A DNA stretch of 64,000 bases from assembly GCA_016720545.1 (NCBI GenBank), contig JADKKK010000005.1, positions 124,001-188,000 on the forward strand, written 5' to 3'. Below are positions 25,396 to 33,634 of this stretch, piece after piece; positions within the stretch are counted from its first letter, which is position 1, and the number at the start of each line of letters is the position of its first letter. The notes beneath the pieces were generated by a model. The model was given only the letters and a program-made list of their open reading frames with translations, was not told where the DNA came from and did no database searches. This DNA comes from Myxococcales bacterium (GTDB taxonomy: Bacteria > Myxococcota_A > Polyangia > Polyangiales > Polyangiaceae). The translations under genes and the position numbers were made by a program.

Positions 25396-26166
25396 GTGCG
25401 CGCGGCCACACTTCACGCAGGGGCTCGCGCCGCAGCCGTCGTGGTCGCGCTCGGCGCGTGGGCGGCCGACGCCCGTGCCGACGCCGCGCCGCCCGACAGC
25501 GCGAGCCGACCTCCGCTGGGCAAGCTCGTCTTCCACCCCGAGGGCCCCGCCGCCAGCACGGTCGCGTTCGCTGTTGGGCTGCTCTGGGACTACCCCCCGC
25601 AGCGCGTGGTCGAGGGGCAGATCAGCGCGTTCCCCATGGCGGAGCTGAACCTGCGCGTCGGCCTCCCGCTGGGCTTCGCGGCGCTCATGCGCGTGCAGAC
25701 CGCGATCGTGACGAACGAGGCGCTGCTCGGTGCCTCGTGGACGCACGTGTTCGACGACGTGCCGGGAGCCCCGTCGATCGGGCTGCGACTCCTCGGCGGC
25801 GCGGGGTTCGGAGGGCTCGTGGGCTTCGGCTATGACGCGTTCCTCTATTCCTTCCTGCTCCGTCCAGGGCTCGCGGTCGGCTGGAAGTGGCGCTCGCAAG
25901 AGGTGGCGTTCACGCTGCGGGAAGACCTCGTGTTCAGCTCCGCGCAGACGGGCGTGTTCGGTGGCACCGCGACCCGTACGGCCAACGCGCGCGTCGTCGG
26001 CAGCGAGAGCGCGATCGTGGTGGAGAACCCGCTCCACGGGGGCGGGAACTGGTACTTCGGCACCGCGCTCATGATCTCTCGCGCGTCCTACGCGCTCTGG
26101 CTGCCGTTCGCCGCCGACGAAGCCTTCGTGGCCTATCCCCGCTTCTTCGGTGGTTATGCTTTCTAG
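25396..26166 (+). CDS. secreted beta-barrel-like outer-membrane protein
   Basis: A 256-residue protein starting at GTG 25396, 4 nt after the PAP2 stop. The signal peptide is cleaved near ARADAAPP. The mature part alternates hydrophobic/aromatic strands and ends in GGYAF with a terminal Phe, as in outer-membrane barrels. No named family. Its 3' end overlaps the next gene by 11 nt. Confidence 0.6.
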   Translation: MRAATLHAGARAAAVVVALGAWAADARADAAPPDSASRPPLGKLVFHPEGPAASTVAFAVGLLWDYPPQRVVEGQISAFPMAELNLRVGLPLGFAALMRVQTAIVTNEALLGASWTHVFDDVPGAPSIGLRLLGGAGFGGLVGFGYDAFLYSFLLRPGLAVGWKWRSQEVAFTLREDLVFSSAQTGVFGGTATRTANARVVGSESAIVVENPLHGGGNWYFGTALMISRASYALWLPFAADEAFVAYPRFFGGYAF

Positions 26167-27502
26167 TGGGCCGTGGCATGCGCTCGGCGCGCTCGGCGCG
26201 CTCGGCGCGCTCGGCGCGCTCGGCGCGCTCGCGCCGTCGTGCAGCGTTCGTCCGGACATTCGGGTGCCATCCTTCGCCAACGGCGGGCTCCTCCGCGACG
26301 CCGTGCAGCTCCCGCAGCCAAGCTACGACGCGCTCGGCGCGGCGTGGCGCGTGGGCGGCAAGGGCGGGGCGCTCCTCGGCCCGGATTTCGTGACCAAATC
26401 GGCCGTGAATCGCCTGTCGCTCTTCGGTCGACCCGACGCGATCTACGCCATCACCGAGGGCGGCTGCCTCGACGGCGGGGCGCGCGTCGTGTTCGAGGGG
26501 CACTGGCGCTACGCCGAGAACGTGGACGTCGGGCTCATTCGACTCCAGGTCGTCGACGCGGCGATCGCCACGAAGCTGTGTGCCGGCACGTTCGTCGCGG
26601 GCGACGCCCCGCAGGTGCAGTTCGAGGGCGCCTGGGGGAAGGGTGACCAGGAGCCCAGCGCCCCCCTGACGGCCACCTTTCAGGCGCCGCTGCGCGTCGC
26701 GCTCGACGACGATGGACAGCCCGACTTCCTCGCCGGCGGTCACCGCGCGAGCGCGACCATCCAGGACTATGGCGCCTCCGAGAACAGCCTGCCGGGTATG
26801 CGCCTGATCGAGCTGCTGGGCGCCGAGTTCGCCGAGGTCGACACGCGCCTCACGAAGGATGGCGTGGTCGTCCTGATGCACGACGCCGAGCTGTCGCCCC
26901 GCCTCGTGCAGGGGCGCTTCTGCAAGGGCTTCGTCGGCGACTTCACGCTCGGTCAGCTCCGCGCGAACTGCCGCCTCGAGAACGGTGAGACCATCCCGAC
27001 GCTGGCCGAGGCGCTCGACGTCGCCTTTCGCTCGACCCGGCTCCGCGGGGTGTGGCTCGACACGAAGGCGCCCGAGGTGCTCGCGCACCAGCTCCCGCTC
27101 GCGGCCGACTACACGGTGCGTGGGGCGACGCGACTCCGCGAGGGCGGGCTGCCCTTCACCGTCGTGAACGGCATGTACGACGCCTCGCTCGTGGACGTGT
27201 GGCGCGGGCTCCCTCACCCGGCCGGCACGGTGTGCCTCCTGGAGACCGACGCCGCCCAGGCGCTCGACGCGGGTTGCTCCATCTGGGCCCCACGCTTCAC
27301 CCTCGGCCCCCAGGCCGAAGAGGTCGCCGCCGCCCAGGCGAACGGCCTGCGAGTCGTCTACTGGACGGTGAACGGCACCGACGTGATCGACAGGTTCCTC
27401 AAGCTCGGCAAGCCGAACGCCATGATCTCGGACACGCCAGGACTTGTATTTTACAAGTATCATGTCGGCGATTTCACTCCACCGAGGCCCGGGCGGAGAT
27501 GA
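26156..27502 (+). CDS. glycerophosphodiester phosphodiesterase family lipoprotein
   Basis: A 448-residue protein from ATG 26156. The signal core is built from GAL tripeptides encoded by a 9-bp tandem repeat and ends at lipobox APSC. An N-terminal domain of about 160 residues precedes the GDPD domain, recognised by GGHRASA (about 194), ENSLPG and EVDTRLTKDGVVVLMHD with the expected catalytic His, Glu and Asp. It would release glycerol-3-phosphate from deacylated phospholipids in the envelope. It overlaps both neighbours and sits in the PAP2 operon, suggesting joint lipid-headgroup metabolism. Confidence 0.8.
   Translation: MLSSGPWHALGALGALGALGALGALAPSCSVRPDIRVPSFANGGLLRDAVQLPQPSYDALGAAWRVGGKGGALLGPDFVTKSAVNRLSLFGRPDAIYAITEGGCLDGGARVVFEGHWRYAENVDVGLIRLQVVDAAIATKLCAGTFVAGDAPQVQFEGAWGKGDQEPSAPLTATFQAPLRVALDDDGQPDFLAGGHRASATIQDYGASENSLPGMRLIELLGAEFAEVDTRLTKDGVVVLMHDAELSPRLVQGRFCKGFVGDFTLGQLRANCRLENGETIPTLAEALDVAFRSTRLRGVWLDTKAPEVLAHQLPLAADYTVRGATRLREGGLPFTVVNGMYDASLVDVWRGLPHPAGTVCLLETDAAQALDAGCSIWAPRFTLGPQAEEVAAAQANGLRVVYWTVNGTDVIDRFLKLGKPNAMISDTPGLVFYKYHVGDFTPPRPGRR
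26180..26224 (+). repeat. 9-bp tandem repeat (five perfect copies) in a signal-peptide core
   Basis: GCGCTCGGC is repeated at 26180, 26189, 26198, 26207 and 26216, followed by a degenerate copy. Each copy adds Ala-Leu-Gly to the hydrophobic core, so copy-number change would lengthen or shorten the signal peptide without changing frame. Confidence 0.95.
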
Positions 27503-28059
27503 TCCCTCTCGCGCTGCTCGCCGACATCGCGCCCACCCGCGCGCTCGAGGCTGACCTCCACGTGGGCGTCGGCGTGACGCGTGGTGAGCAGGCCGTGCAG
27601 GAGCTCGCGGTCGCTGATCGGCGCGTGGGGGGCACCGCGTCGGCGGCGCTCGTTTATCGCACGCGGTACTTCCTGAGCCCGTTCGTGGACGTGGGGCACA
27701 CGGTCGTGTCCTCCGGCGGCACCCTCGTGCCCGCGGACCAGACCTCGCGCGCGGAGATCGCCGACCAGCGGCTGTCGCTGTGGAACGCGTCGGGCGGGCT
27801 CACCTTCGACACGTGGCGGCTCCGCTTCCAGGGCGGCCTCGGCGTCGGCGTGGTGGTCGTGCGCACCCGCCTCGCGGGCGACGAGGCCCGCAGCGCGCGC
27901 CTCGGCCCGCTGCCCTACTTCAGTCTCGGCATCGCCCTCGTGCGCGCCCCGCGGTTGACCCTCGCGCTGAAGCTCCGCGCGCTGCCCTCGTCGCAGCACC
28001 TCGACGTGGAGGTGTTCTCCGTGGGCTTCGAGGTGCGCGGCGATCTGCTCCGGTTCTGA
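27499..28059 (+). CDS. beta-barrel-like envelope protein, unknown
   Basis: A 186-residue protein whose ATG overlaps the phosphodiesterase stop as ATGA. It is strand-rich, with alternating patterns (GGLTFDTWRLRFQGGLGVGVVVV) and a C-terminus FEVRGDLLRF ending in Phe, so an outer-membrane barrel is likely. The N-terminus is a weak signal peptide at best (MIPLALLADIAPTRAL), which is odd. Last gene of the operon, convergent with the oxidoreductase. Confidence 0.6.
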   Translation: MIPLALLADIAPTRALEADLHVGVGVTRGEQAVQELAVADRRVGGTASAALVYRTRYFLSPFVDVGHTVVSSGGTLVPADQTSRAEIADQRLSLWNASGGLTFDTWRLRFQGGLGVGVVVVRTRLAGDEARSARLGPLPYFSLGIALVRAPRLTLALKLRALPSSQHLDVEVFSVGFEVRGDLLRF

Positions 28060-28108
28060 GGCCGCGACGTCCCGCCGCGAGCTGCGGCGTCTCGCGCCAC
28101 CGCGCGGG

Positions 28109-29092
28109 TCACCCCGGGCTCGCGCCGCAGTCGAGCACGATCTTGCCGAAGCCGACGTTCTTGGCGACGAGCGCGTGGGCTTCCGCCGCGCGCTCCAGCG
28201 GAAGCACCGCGTGCACGACCGGCGTGAGGCGGCTGGTCGCGAAGAGGGGCGACAAGTGGCGCTCGAGCACGCGGGCCCCGGCGATGCGCTCCTCGAACGG
28301 CCGCGAGCGCAGCACCGTGCCGCGGAGGGTGAGCCGCTTGCGCAGCACCGTGACGAGGTCGAGATCGCAGCGAGGCCCTGCGAGCAGGCCCACCAGGACG
28401 AGGCGCCCCCGCGGTGCCGCACCGGCCGCGGACTCGCCGAAGTAGTCGCCGCCGACGAGATCGAGCACCACGTCGACCCCTCGGCCACCCGTGTGCTCGA
28501 GGACGGCGCTCGAGAACTGTGCATTCTGCACTAAAAGGCCCACGTCGAGCCCGAGCGCGCGGGCGTCGTCGAGCTTCTCCTCGGTGCGGGCCGTGCCGAT
28601 CGAGCGCGCGCCCACGGCCCTCGCGATCTGGACGGCCGCCGTGCCCACGCCGCTCCCGACGGCGTGGATGAGCACCGTCTCGCCCGCGGCCAAGCCGGCC
28701 TGGGTGACCATCGCGTCGTACGCGGTGAGGTACGCCTCGGGCAGGGCGGCCGCTGCGGTGAAGTCGAGCCCCTCGGGCAGCGCGCACGTGAGCTCCTCGT
28801 GGACGACGAGCGCCTCCGCGTACGACCCGCCGCCGACGAGACCGAACACGCGATCGCCCACGCGCCGGCGGTGGGCGCCCGGGCCCACCGCGTCGATCAC
28901 CCCCGCGTACTCGAGCCCGGGCACGTCCTGCACCGCGTCGGGCGGGGCCGCGTAGCCGCCGCGCACCTGCAAGAGGTCGGCGCGGTTCACCGCCGTGGCG
29001 TGGACGCGTACGCGCACCTCGCCCTTCTCGGGAGTAGGCGCAGGGCGCTCTTCGAGGACCAGCTGGTTTTCGCGGATGGCGATGACGCGCAT
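28109..29092 (-). CDS. NAD(P)H:quinone oxidoreductase (zinc-free MDR family)
   Basis: A 327-residue cytoplasmic enzyme of the medium-chain dehydrogenase superfamily, quinone-oxidoreductase/PIG3 type: N-terminal AVNRADLLQVRGGY, nucleotide-binding stretch HAVGSGVGTAAVQIA (about 145-159), and no zinc-ligand cysteines. It should reduce quinones with NADPH. TAGGCT begins exactly 12 nt before the ATG with no Shine-Dalgarno, suggesting a leaderless transcript. A truncated copy of its 3' end lies at 23986-24103. An AT-rich GTGCA-N3-TGCAC palindrome is inside the gene at 28519-28531. Confidence 0.88.
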   Translation of the reverse strand: MRVIAIRENQLVLEERPAPTPEKGEVRVRVHATAVNRADLLQVRGGYAAPPDAVQDVPGLEYAGVIDAVGPGAHRRRVGDRVFGLVGGGSYAEALVVHEELTCALPEGLDFTAAAALPEAYLTAYDAMVTQAGLAAGETVLIHAVGSGVGTAAVQIARAVGARSIGTARTEEKLDDARALGLDVGLLVQNAQFSSAVLEHTGGRGVDVVLDLVGGDYFGESAAGAAPRGRLVLVGLLAGPRCDLDLVTVLRKRLTLRGTVLRSRPFEERIAGARVLERHLSPLFATSRLTPVVHAVLPLERAAEAHALVAKNVGFGKIVLDCGASPG

Positions 29093-29180
29093 GCCCGGAG
29101 CCTACCAGCCCGCGCGCGCGCACGGGCGAGCCGCGGCGACCCACGCTTGCCTCGACGCGCCCCGGGTGAGCGAGACGAAC

Positions 29181-29229
29181 TATCCGATATGAAAAAATGT
29201 CTGATAAGTCGTAATGATATGCTCGATTT
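29181..29229. other. AT-rich intergenic island
   Basis: This 49-nt stretch contains runs such as GAAAAAATG and TAATGATATG in a region otherwise near 70% GC. On the minus strand TTATCA, 17 nt, then GATAGT could be a weak promoter for the oxidoreductase, or the stretch could be a terminator region of the P460 gene (T6 run). Neither is certain. Confidence 0.35.
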
Positions 29230-29244
29230 GAGCCGTCGCTCGGG

Positions 29245-29823
29245 CTACGGGCCGTGCGAGAACACGCGGTCGTGCGCCGCGTCGTCGTGGCAGCCCCAGC
29301 AGCGCTCGGTCTTGCCGTCGAAGAGCAGCGCGCCGTTCGAGCCCACGATGACCCAGCGCCAGTCGCCGTGGGCGGGATCGTAGCCTTTGGGCTTCTTCTC
29401 CATGGCCATCGTCGGGCCCTTCGCGCCGTCGGTGCGCTCGAAGTGGTCCATCACGAGCTTGGCCCCCACCGGCGCCTCTGCTGCGGGGTCGGTCGCGGTG
29501 AGCGCGGCGCGCCCCGCCTCGTTGGCGAAGAGCCGGTAGTCCCACCGGCCGCCCGCGTGGCCCAGCGACGGCCGCGGACCGCCCAGCGCCGCCGTGCTGG
29601 CGCGCAGATCGGGCGGCTCCTTGGTGGCCGTCGCCGACGCGGCGGGGGGCGTCGGCCTCCGCGAGAGCCGAGGCTTCTCCGAGACGCCGACCGCGGCGCC
29701 GTCCTGCGGGTGCGGGCACGCCGTCAGCAGGGCGGCCGCGACCGCGGCGAGGGCAGTGCGTGCGCGCCAACCGTGGGGGCGCCACCGTGGGGTGCGCCAA
29801 CCGGGGGAGGTGCGCCAGGCCAT
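29245..29823 (-). CDS. cytochrome P460-like lipoprotein
   Basis: A 192-residue protein: signal sequence, lipobox LLTAC, Pro/Ser/Thr linker, then a domain with NEAGRAAL, VGAKLVMDHFER and RWVIVGSNG, ending near CWGCHDDAAHDRVFSHGP. The CXXCH motif close to the C-terminus and the strand pattern match cytochrome P460 family members, haem proteins linked to hydroxylamine or NO chemistry; many homologues have no known substrate. TACGTT begins 13 nt upstream of the start, suggesting a leaderless message. Confidence 0.7.
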   Translation of the reverse strand: MAWRTSPGWRTPRWRPHGWRARTALAAVAAALLTACPHPQDGAAVGVSEKPRLSRRPTPPAASATATKEPPDLRASTAALGGPRPSLGHAGGRWDYRLFANEAGRAALTATDPAAEAPVGAKLVMDHFERTDGAKGPTMAMEKKPKGYDPAHGDWRWVIVGSNGALLFDGKTERCWGCHDDAAHDRVFSHGP

Positions 29824-29938
29824 GCGCGCGAACGTACACCACGACCGCGCCGGACGCCCACGAGGCTTCAGCGGCGCCGGGGTGGACCGCCCTCGGACGA
29901 GACTGGTCTTGGGCGGCGCGCGCTCCTAGAGTGCGGGC

Positions 29939-30481
29939 GTGCCGCGGACCTCCCTCGAGACGAAGCGCCTGCGCGCGAAGGTGGAGCCTGGCGCGCTGCC
30001 CTTCCACGTGGTGCTCGTCGAGCCCGAAATCCCGCCGAACACAGGCAGCATCGCGCGCCTCTGCGCGGCCACCACCTCGCCGCTCCACCTCGTGGGCAAG
30101 CTCGGGTTTCGCATCGACGAGCACGCCGTGCGGCGCGCTGGCGTCGACTACTGGCACCTCGTCGACGTCCGCACGCACGGCGATTTCGACGCGTTCCTTC
30201 AGGTGTTTCGCGCGGAGTCGCCGCTCGGTGCGCTGCACCTCTTCTCGGGCACCGCAGCGGATAGCTACACGCGGCGCGCGTTCGCGCGCGGCGACGCACT
30301 CGTCTTCGGCAAAGAGAGCGTGGGCCTCTCGGAGGAGCTGCTCGCGGCCTACGCCGACCGGGTCGTGGGCATCCCCACCCTCGGCGCCGTGCGATCGCTC
30401 AACCTCGCGAACGCCACGGGCATCGCCCTGTTCGAGGCTCTGCGGCAGGTCGGCGCGCTCGACGCGACCGAGCTCGCCTGA
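29939..30481 (+). CDS. trmL: tRNA (cytidine/uridine-2'-O-)-methyltransferase TrmL (SPOUT family)
   Basis: A 180-residue enzyme that 2'-O-methylates position 34 of tRNA-Leu species using SAM. SPOUT motifs are clear: VEPEIPPNTGSIARLCA near the N-terminus, LVFGKESVGL, and the knot-forming IPTLGAVRSLNLANATGIALFEALRQ region in pieces near the end. It starts at GTG 29939, 12 nt after TAGAGT begins. Slightly longer at the N-terminus than E. coli TrmL. Its last ~40 nt are imperfectly duplicated just downstream. Confidence 0.9.
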   Translation: MPRTSLETKRLRAKVEPGALPFHVVLVEPEIPPNTGSIARLCAATTSPLHLVGKLGFRIDEHAVRRAGVDYWHLVDVRTHGDFDAFLQVFRAESPLGALHLFSGTAADSYTRRAFARGDALVFGKESVGLSEELLAAYADRVVGIPTLGAVRSLNLANATGIALFEALRQVGALDATELA

Positions 30482-30534
30482 CGCTCAGGTCGCCGCGCTC
30501 GACGGGATCGACGCGATCGAGCTCGCCCGACGCG
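30446..30534 (+). repeat. imperfect tandem duplication at the 3' end of trmL
   Basis: CAGGTCGGCGCGCTCGACG... (30446-30485, including the trmL stop) is followed by a diverged second copy (30486-30534) with an internal 9-nt expansion around GATCGACGC. The second copy is non-coding. Confidence 0.7.
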
Positions 30535-30557
30535 CGCCGTTCGACCCCCGCGCCCGC

Positions 30558-31739
30558 TCACGCGAACGCGGCGATCCCCGTCACGTGCTGGCCGAGCACC
30601 AGCGTGTGGATGTCGTGCGTACCCTCGTAGGTGTAGACCGTCTCGAGGTTACAGAGGTGGCGCATGATCGGGTACTCGAGCGTGATCCCGTTGCCGCCGA
30701 GGATGTCCCGGCAGGCGCGCGCGATCTCGAGCGCGGCCCTCACGTTGGTGCGCTTCAGCATGCTCACGTGCTGCGGCGTGAGCTTCTTCTCGGCCTTGAG
30801 GCGGCTCGCTTCAAGCACGAGCAGCTGACCGGTCGTGATCTGCGTGAGCATCTCGGCGAACTTCGCCTGCACGAGCTGGTGCGACGCGATGGGCTTGCCC
30901 CCGAACTGCACACGGTTCTTTGCGTAGTCGAGCGCCGAGTCGAAGCAGGCCTGCGCGGCGCCGAGCACGCCCCAGGCGATCCCGAAGCGCGCGGCGGTGA
31001 GCGTGGAGAGCGGGCCCTTCATGCCGCTGACGTTCGGGAGCAGCGCGCTCTTCGGGACGCGCACGTCTTCCAGGATGAGCTCGCTCGTGACGCTCGCCCG
31101 CAGGCTCATCTTGCGGTGGATGAGGCGCGCCTCGAAGCCCTTCGTGTCCGTCGGCACGATGAAGCCGCGCACGTCGGCGCCGGTCCCGTTCGCGCCCCCC
31201 ACGCCCCCAAGCTTCGCCCACACGATCGCGAGCTGCGCGATGTTGCCGTTCGTGATCCAGCGCTTCGTGCCGTTCAGGACGAAGCTGTCGCCATCGTCGA
31301 TGGCCGTCGTGACCATGCCGCCCGGGTTCGAGCCCCAATCGGGCTCGGTGAGCCCGAAGCAGCCGATGATGCGGCCTTTCGCCATCTCCGGGAGGTAGCG
31401 CGCCTTCTGCTCCTCCGAGCCGAAGGTGTGGATGGGGTACATCGCCAGGCTGCCCTGCACGCTGGCGAAGGAGCGGATCCCGGAGTCGCCGCGCTCGAGC
31501 TCTTGCATCGCGAGCCCGTAGCCCACCTCGGAGAGGCCCGCGCAGCCATACCCGTGCAGATTGCACCCAAGTAGGCCGAGCTCGGCGATCTCCGGGATGA
31601 GGTCGGTGGGGAAGGTGCCCTTCTCGAAGTGGTCTCCGATGGTGGGGAGCACGCGCGTCGTGACGAAGCGGCCCACGCTGTCGCGGACGGCGCGCTCTTC
31701 GTCCGTGAAGTGACGGGAGAGTTCGAAGAAGTCGACCAT
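30558..31739 (-). CDS. gcdH: glutaryl-CoA dehydrogenase (acyl-CoA dehydrogenase family)
   Basis: A 393-residue FAD enzyme that oxidatively decarboxylates glutaryl-CoA to crotonyl-CoA in lysine/tryptophan breakdown. Family features: FGLTEPDWGSNPGGM (FAD/substrate loop), KRWITNGNIAQ, GVLGAAQACFD, and the C-terminal YEGTHDIHTLVLGQHVTG with the catalytic Glu in YEGT; this last block favours glutaryl-CoA over other acyl-CoAs. TAAAGA begins 13 nt before the start. No pathway partners adjoin it, though kdd (another lysine-related gene) lies 28 kb away. Confidence 0.85.
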   Translation of the reverse strand: MVDFFELSRHFTDEERAVRDSVGRFVTTRVLPTIGDHFEKGTFPTDLIPEIAELGLLGCNLHGYGCAGLSEVGYGLAMQELERGDSGIRSFASVQGSLAMYPIHTFGSEEQKARYLPEMAKGRIIGCFGLTEPDWGSNPGGMVTTAIDDGDSFVLNGTKRWITNGNIAQLAIVWAKLGGVGGANGTGADVRGFIVPTDTKGFEARLIHRKMSLRASVTSELILEDVRVPKSALLPNVSGMKGPLSTLTAARFGIAWGVLGAAQACFDSALDYAKNRVQFGGKPIASHQLVQAKFAEMLTQITTGQLLVLEASRLKAEKKLTPQHVSMLKRTNVRAALEIARACRDILGGNGITLEYPIMRHLCNLETVYTYEGTHDIHTLVLGQHVTGIAAFA

Positions 31740-31814
31740 GGCGGACTCTTTATCACGCCTCTCGGGCGGCGCCGCAGGCGGCGACGTGGGGTCCGCGACG
31801 GCGTGTGACGAAGG

Positions 31815-33506
31815 TCAACGGACGACGCGGACGGTCGGAACGGCCCCGGTGAACTCGGAGCGCAGCGACACCTGCTCTCCGGCCCTCGCCGAGACGCGCA
31901 TACCCTGCGACTCGCCGGTGGCCTCGAACGTGAAGCGCACGTCGTGAGGGCCGGGCTCGACCGAGAGGCGCACGGGAGTGCGGCCGCGGGGCGTCCCGTC
32001 GACCGAGACGCGCGTGCCGAGCTCGCCGAGGAGCACGAGCTCGGCCGCGCGGGCAGGGGTCTCGCGCGCCGCCCCCGAGGGGGGCGGGCGCGTCGCGGCG
32101 GAGGCGGCGGGAGAGGGGGCGGGCGCAGGCGCGGGCGTCGGCGCGGAAGGCGGAGCTGAGATCACCGTGGCCGACGGCGAGGCGGCGAAGGGGGCCCTCG
32201 GGTCGGAGGACGGGTCGAGCGGGGCGGTGGCCGCCGGTATGGAGAGGTGGGGCGGGAGCGATCGGCTCTCGCGTCGCGCGTAGACCGACCACGCGGCCCC
32301 CGCGACCGCGAGCAGCGCGAGCACGCTGGCCGTGCGCGCGAGAGGCGAGCGCCCCGTCGGGACGGGCTCGTGGGCGCGCTGGGGGACCGGGGCCCGCCCG
32401 GAGACCGGAGTCGCGCCCTCGGGAGCGACGGGCGGCGCAGGCAGCGCGGGCGGCGCGGGCGGCGGAGGGAGTGGGCTGTCGAGCCGGCGTGTCGCGGGCG
32501 CGTTCGAAGGGGTTACCTCGGGCTCGCGTGCCGCGAAGGTGCGGGTGATCGTGGGCGCCTCACCGTCGTCGAGCTTGCGCGTCGAAGGAGGCTCGCTCGA
32601 CGCGAGCTTCGACGCGCCCTCGTCGCGCGCCTGGCGTACGCGCTCGCCGAGGCGTCGGGCCAGCTCTTCGGTCTCGCGCTCCTTCAGGAAGCTGCGGAGG
32701 GCGCGGCCTAGCTCGTCGACCTCCTGCGGTCTCTCTCTGGGGTCGAGCCGCAGGCACCTCGCGACGACGGCGTCGAGCGGCGCGAGCTCCGGGTGCGCGT
32801 CGCTCGGGCGCGGGTGCGCGGCGTGCATCGCGGCGGCGCAGGCCTCCTCCGTGGCGCGCCGAAACGGGGCCTCGCCCGACCAGGCCTCCATGAGCAGCGC
32901 GGCCAGCGCGAAGACGTCGGTCGCGGGGCCGAGCTCGCCTCCCGCGAGCTGCTCGGGCGGCATGTGCCCGGGCGATCCCAGCACCTCGTGCCCCGCGGCG
33001 CGCGCGGGCGCCGCGATCCCGAAGTCGATGAGGCGCACCTGCCCCTCTTCGTCGATCATGACGTTTCGCGGTGTCAAATCGCGGTGAACGACGTTCATCC
33101 GGCGGTGCGCGTAGTCGAGCGCGCGGCACAGCTCGGCGCCGACGTGTGCGCCCTCGTCGGCGGACAGACCGACCGCGCGCCCGGCCGTCACCCGGTCGGC
33201 CTCGAGCAACTCGGCGACGCTTACGCCGCTGACGAGCTCCATCGCGATGAAGTAGACCCCTTGCTCCACCCCGAGCTCGTAGACCGGGACGATGTTCGGG
33301 TGGCTGAGGGCGACCGTGGTCTTCGCCTCCGCCACGAAGCGCGTCACGAACTCCGAGTCGTGCGCCCACTCGTCGCGGATCTGTTTGACCACCAGGCGCT
33401 TCTCGAACCCGCCCGCGCCGCGCAGCGTCGCGAGGAGCACGCGCGCCATCCCGCCACGGGCAAGCTCCCGCTCGATGACGTATTTCCCGAAAGATTGCGG
33501 ATACAT
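31815..33506 (-). CDS. Ser/Thr protein kinase with one membrane helix and PEGA domain
   Basis: A 563-residue Hanks-type kinase from ATG 33506. Kinase domain about 8-275: glycine loop ELARGGMARV, catalytic Lys in VVKQ, HRDLTPRNVM (Thr where Lys is usual) and DFG. Then a Pro/Thr-rich linker, a membrane helix (about 385-405), a second Pro-rich stretch and a C-terminal PEGA-like domain (GTRVSVDGTPRGRTPVRLSVEPG). It is probably a membrane sensor kinase with an extracytoplasmic PEGA domain. Divergent from the kelch lipoprotein gene. Confidence 0.88.
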   Translation of the reverse strand: MYPQSFGKYVIERELARGGMARVLLATLRGAGGFEKRLVVKQIRDEWAHDSEFVTRFVAEAKTTVALSHPNIVPVYELGVEQGVYFIAMELVSGVSVAELLEADRVTAGRAVGLSADEGAHVGAELCRALDYAHRRMNVVHRDLTPRNVMIDEEGQVRLIDFGIAAPARAAGHEVLGSPGHMPPEQLAGGELGPATDVFALAALLMEAWSGEAPFRRATEEACAAAMHAAHPRPSDAHPELAPLDAVVARCLRLDPRERPQEVDELGRALRSFLKERETEELARRLGERVRQARDEGASKLASSEPPSTRKLDDGEAPTITRTFAAREPEVTPSNAPATRRLDSPLPPPPAPPALPAPPVAPEGATPVSGRAPVPQRAHEPVPTGRSPLARTASVLALLAVAGAAWSVYARRESRSLPPHLSIPAATAPLDPSSDPRAPFAASPSATVISAPPSAPTPAPAPAPSPAASAATRPPPSGAARETPARAAELVLLGELGTRVSVDGTPRGRTPVRLSVEPGPHDVRFTFEATGESQGMRVSARAGEQVSLRSEFTGAVPTVRVVR

Positions 33507-33634
33507 GGAGCCAGGGTGGGCGGCCTTCTGTGGCGCCCGACAGCGAGCGTACCGCACCTCGCGGCAGGCCGCCGAGCCGCGCGGCCGTAGGCGGAGTCGC
33601 GTGCGGCCCGCGGCAGTCGAGTACGCTGTGCGCG

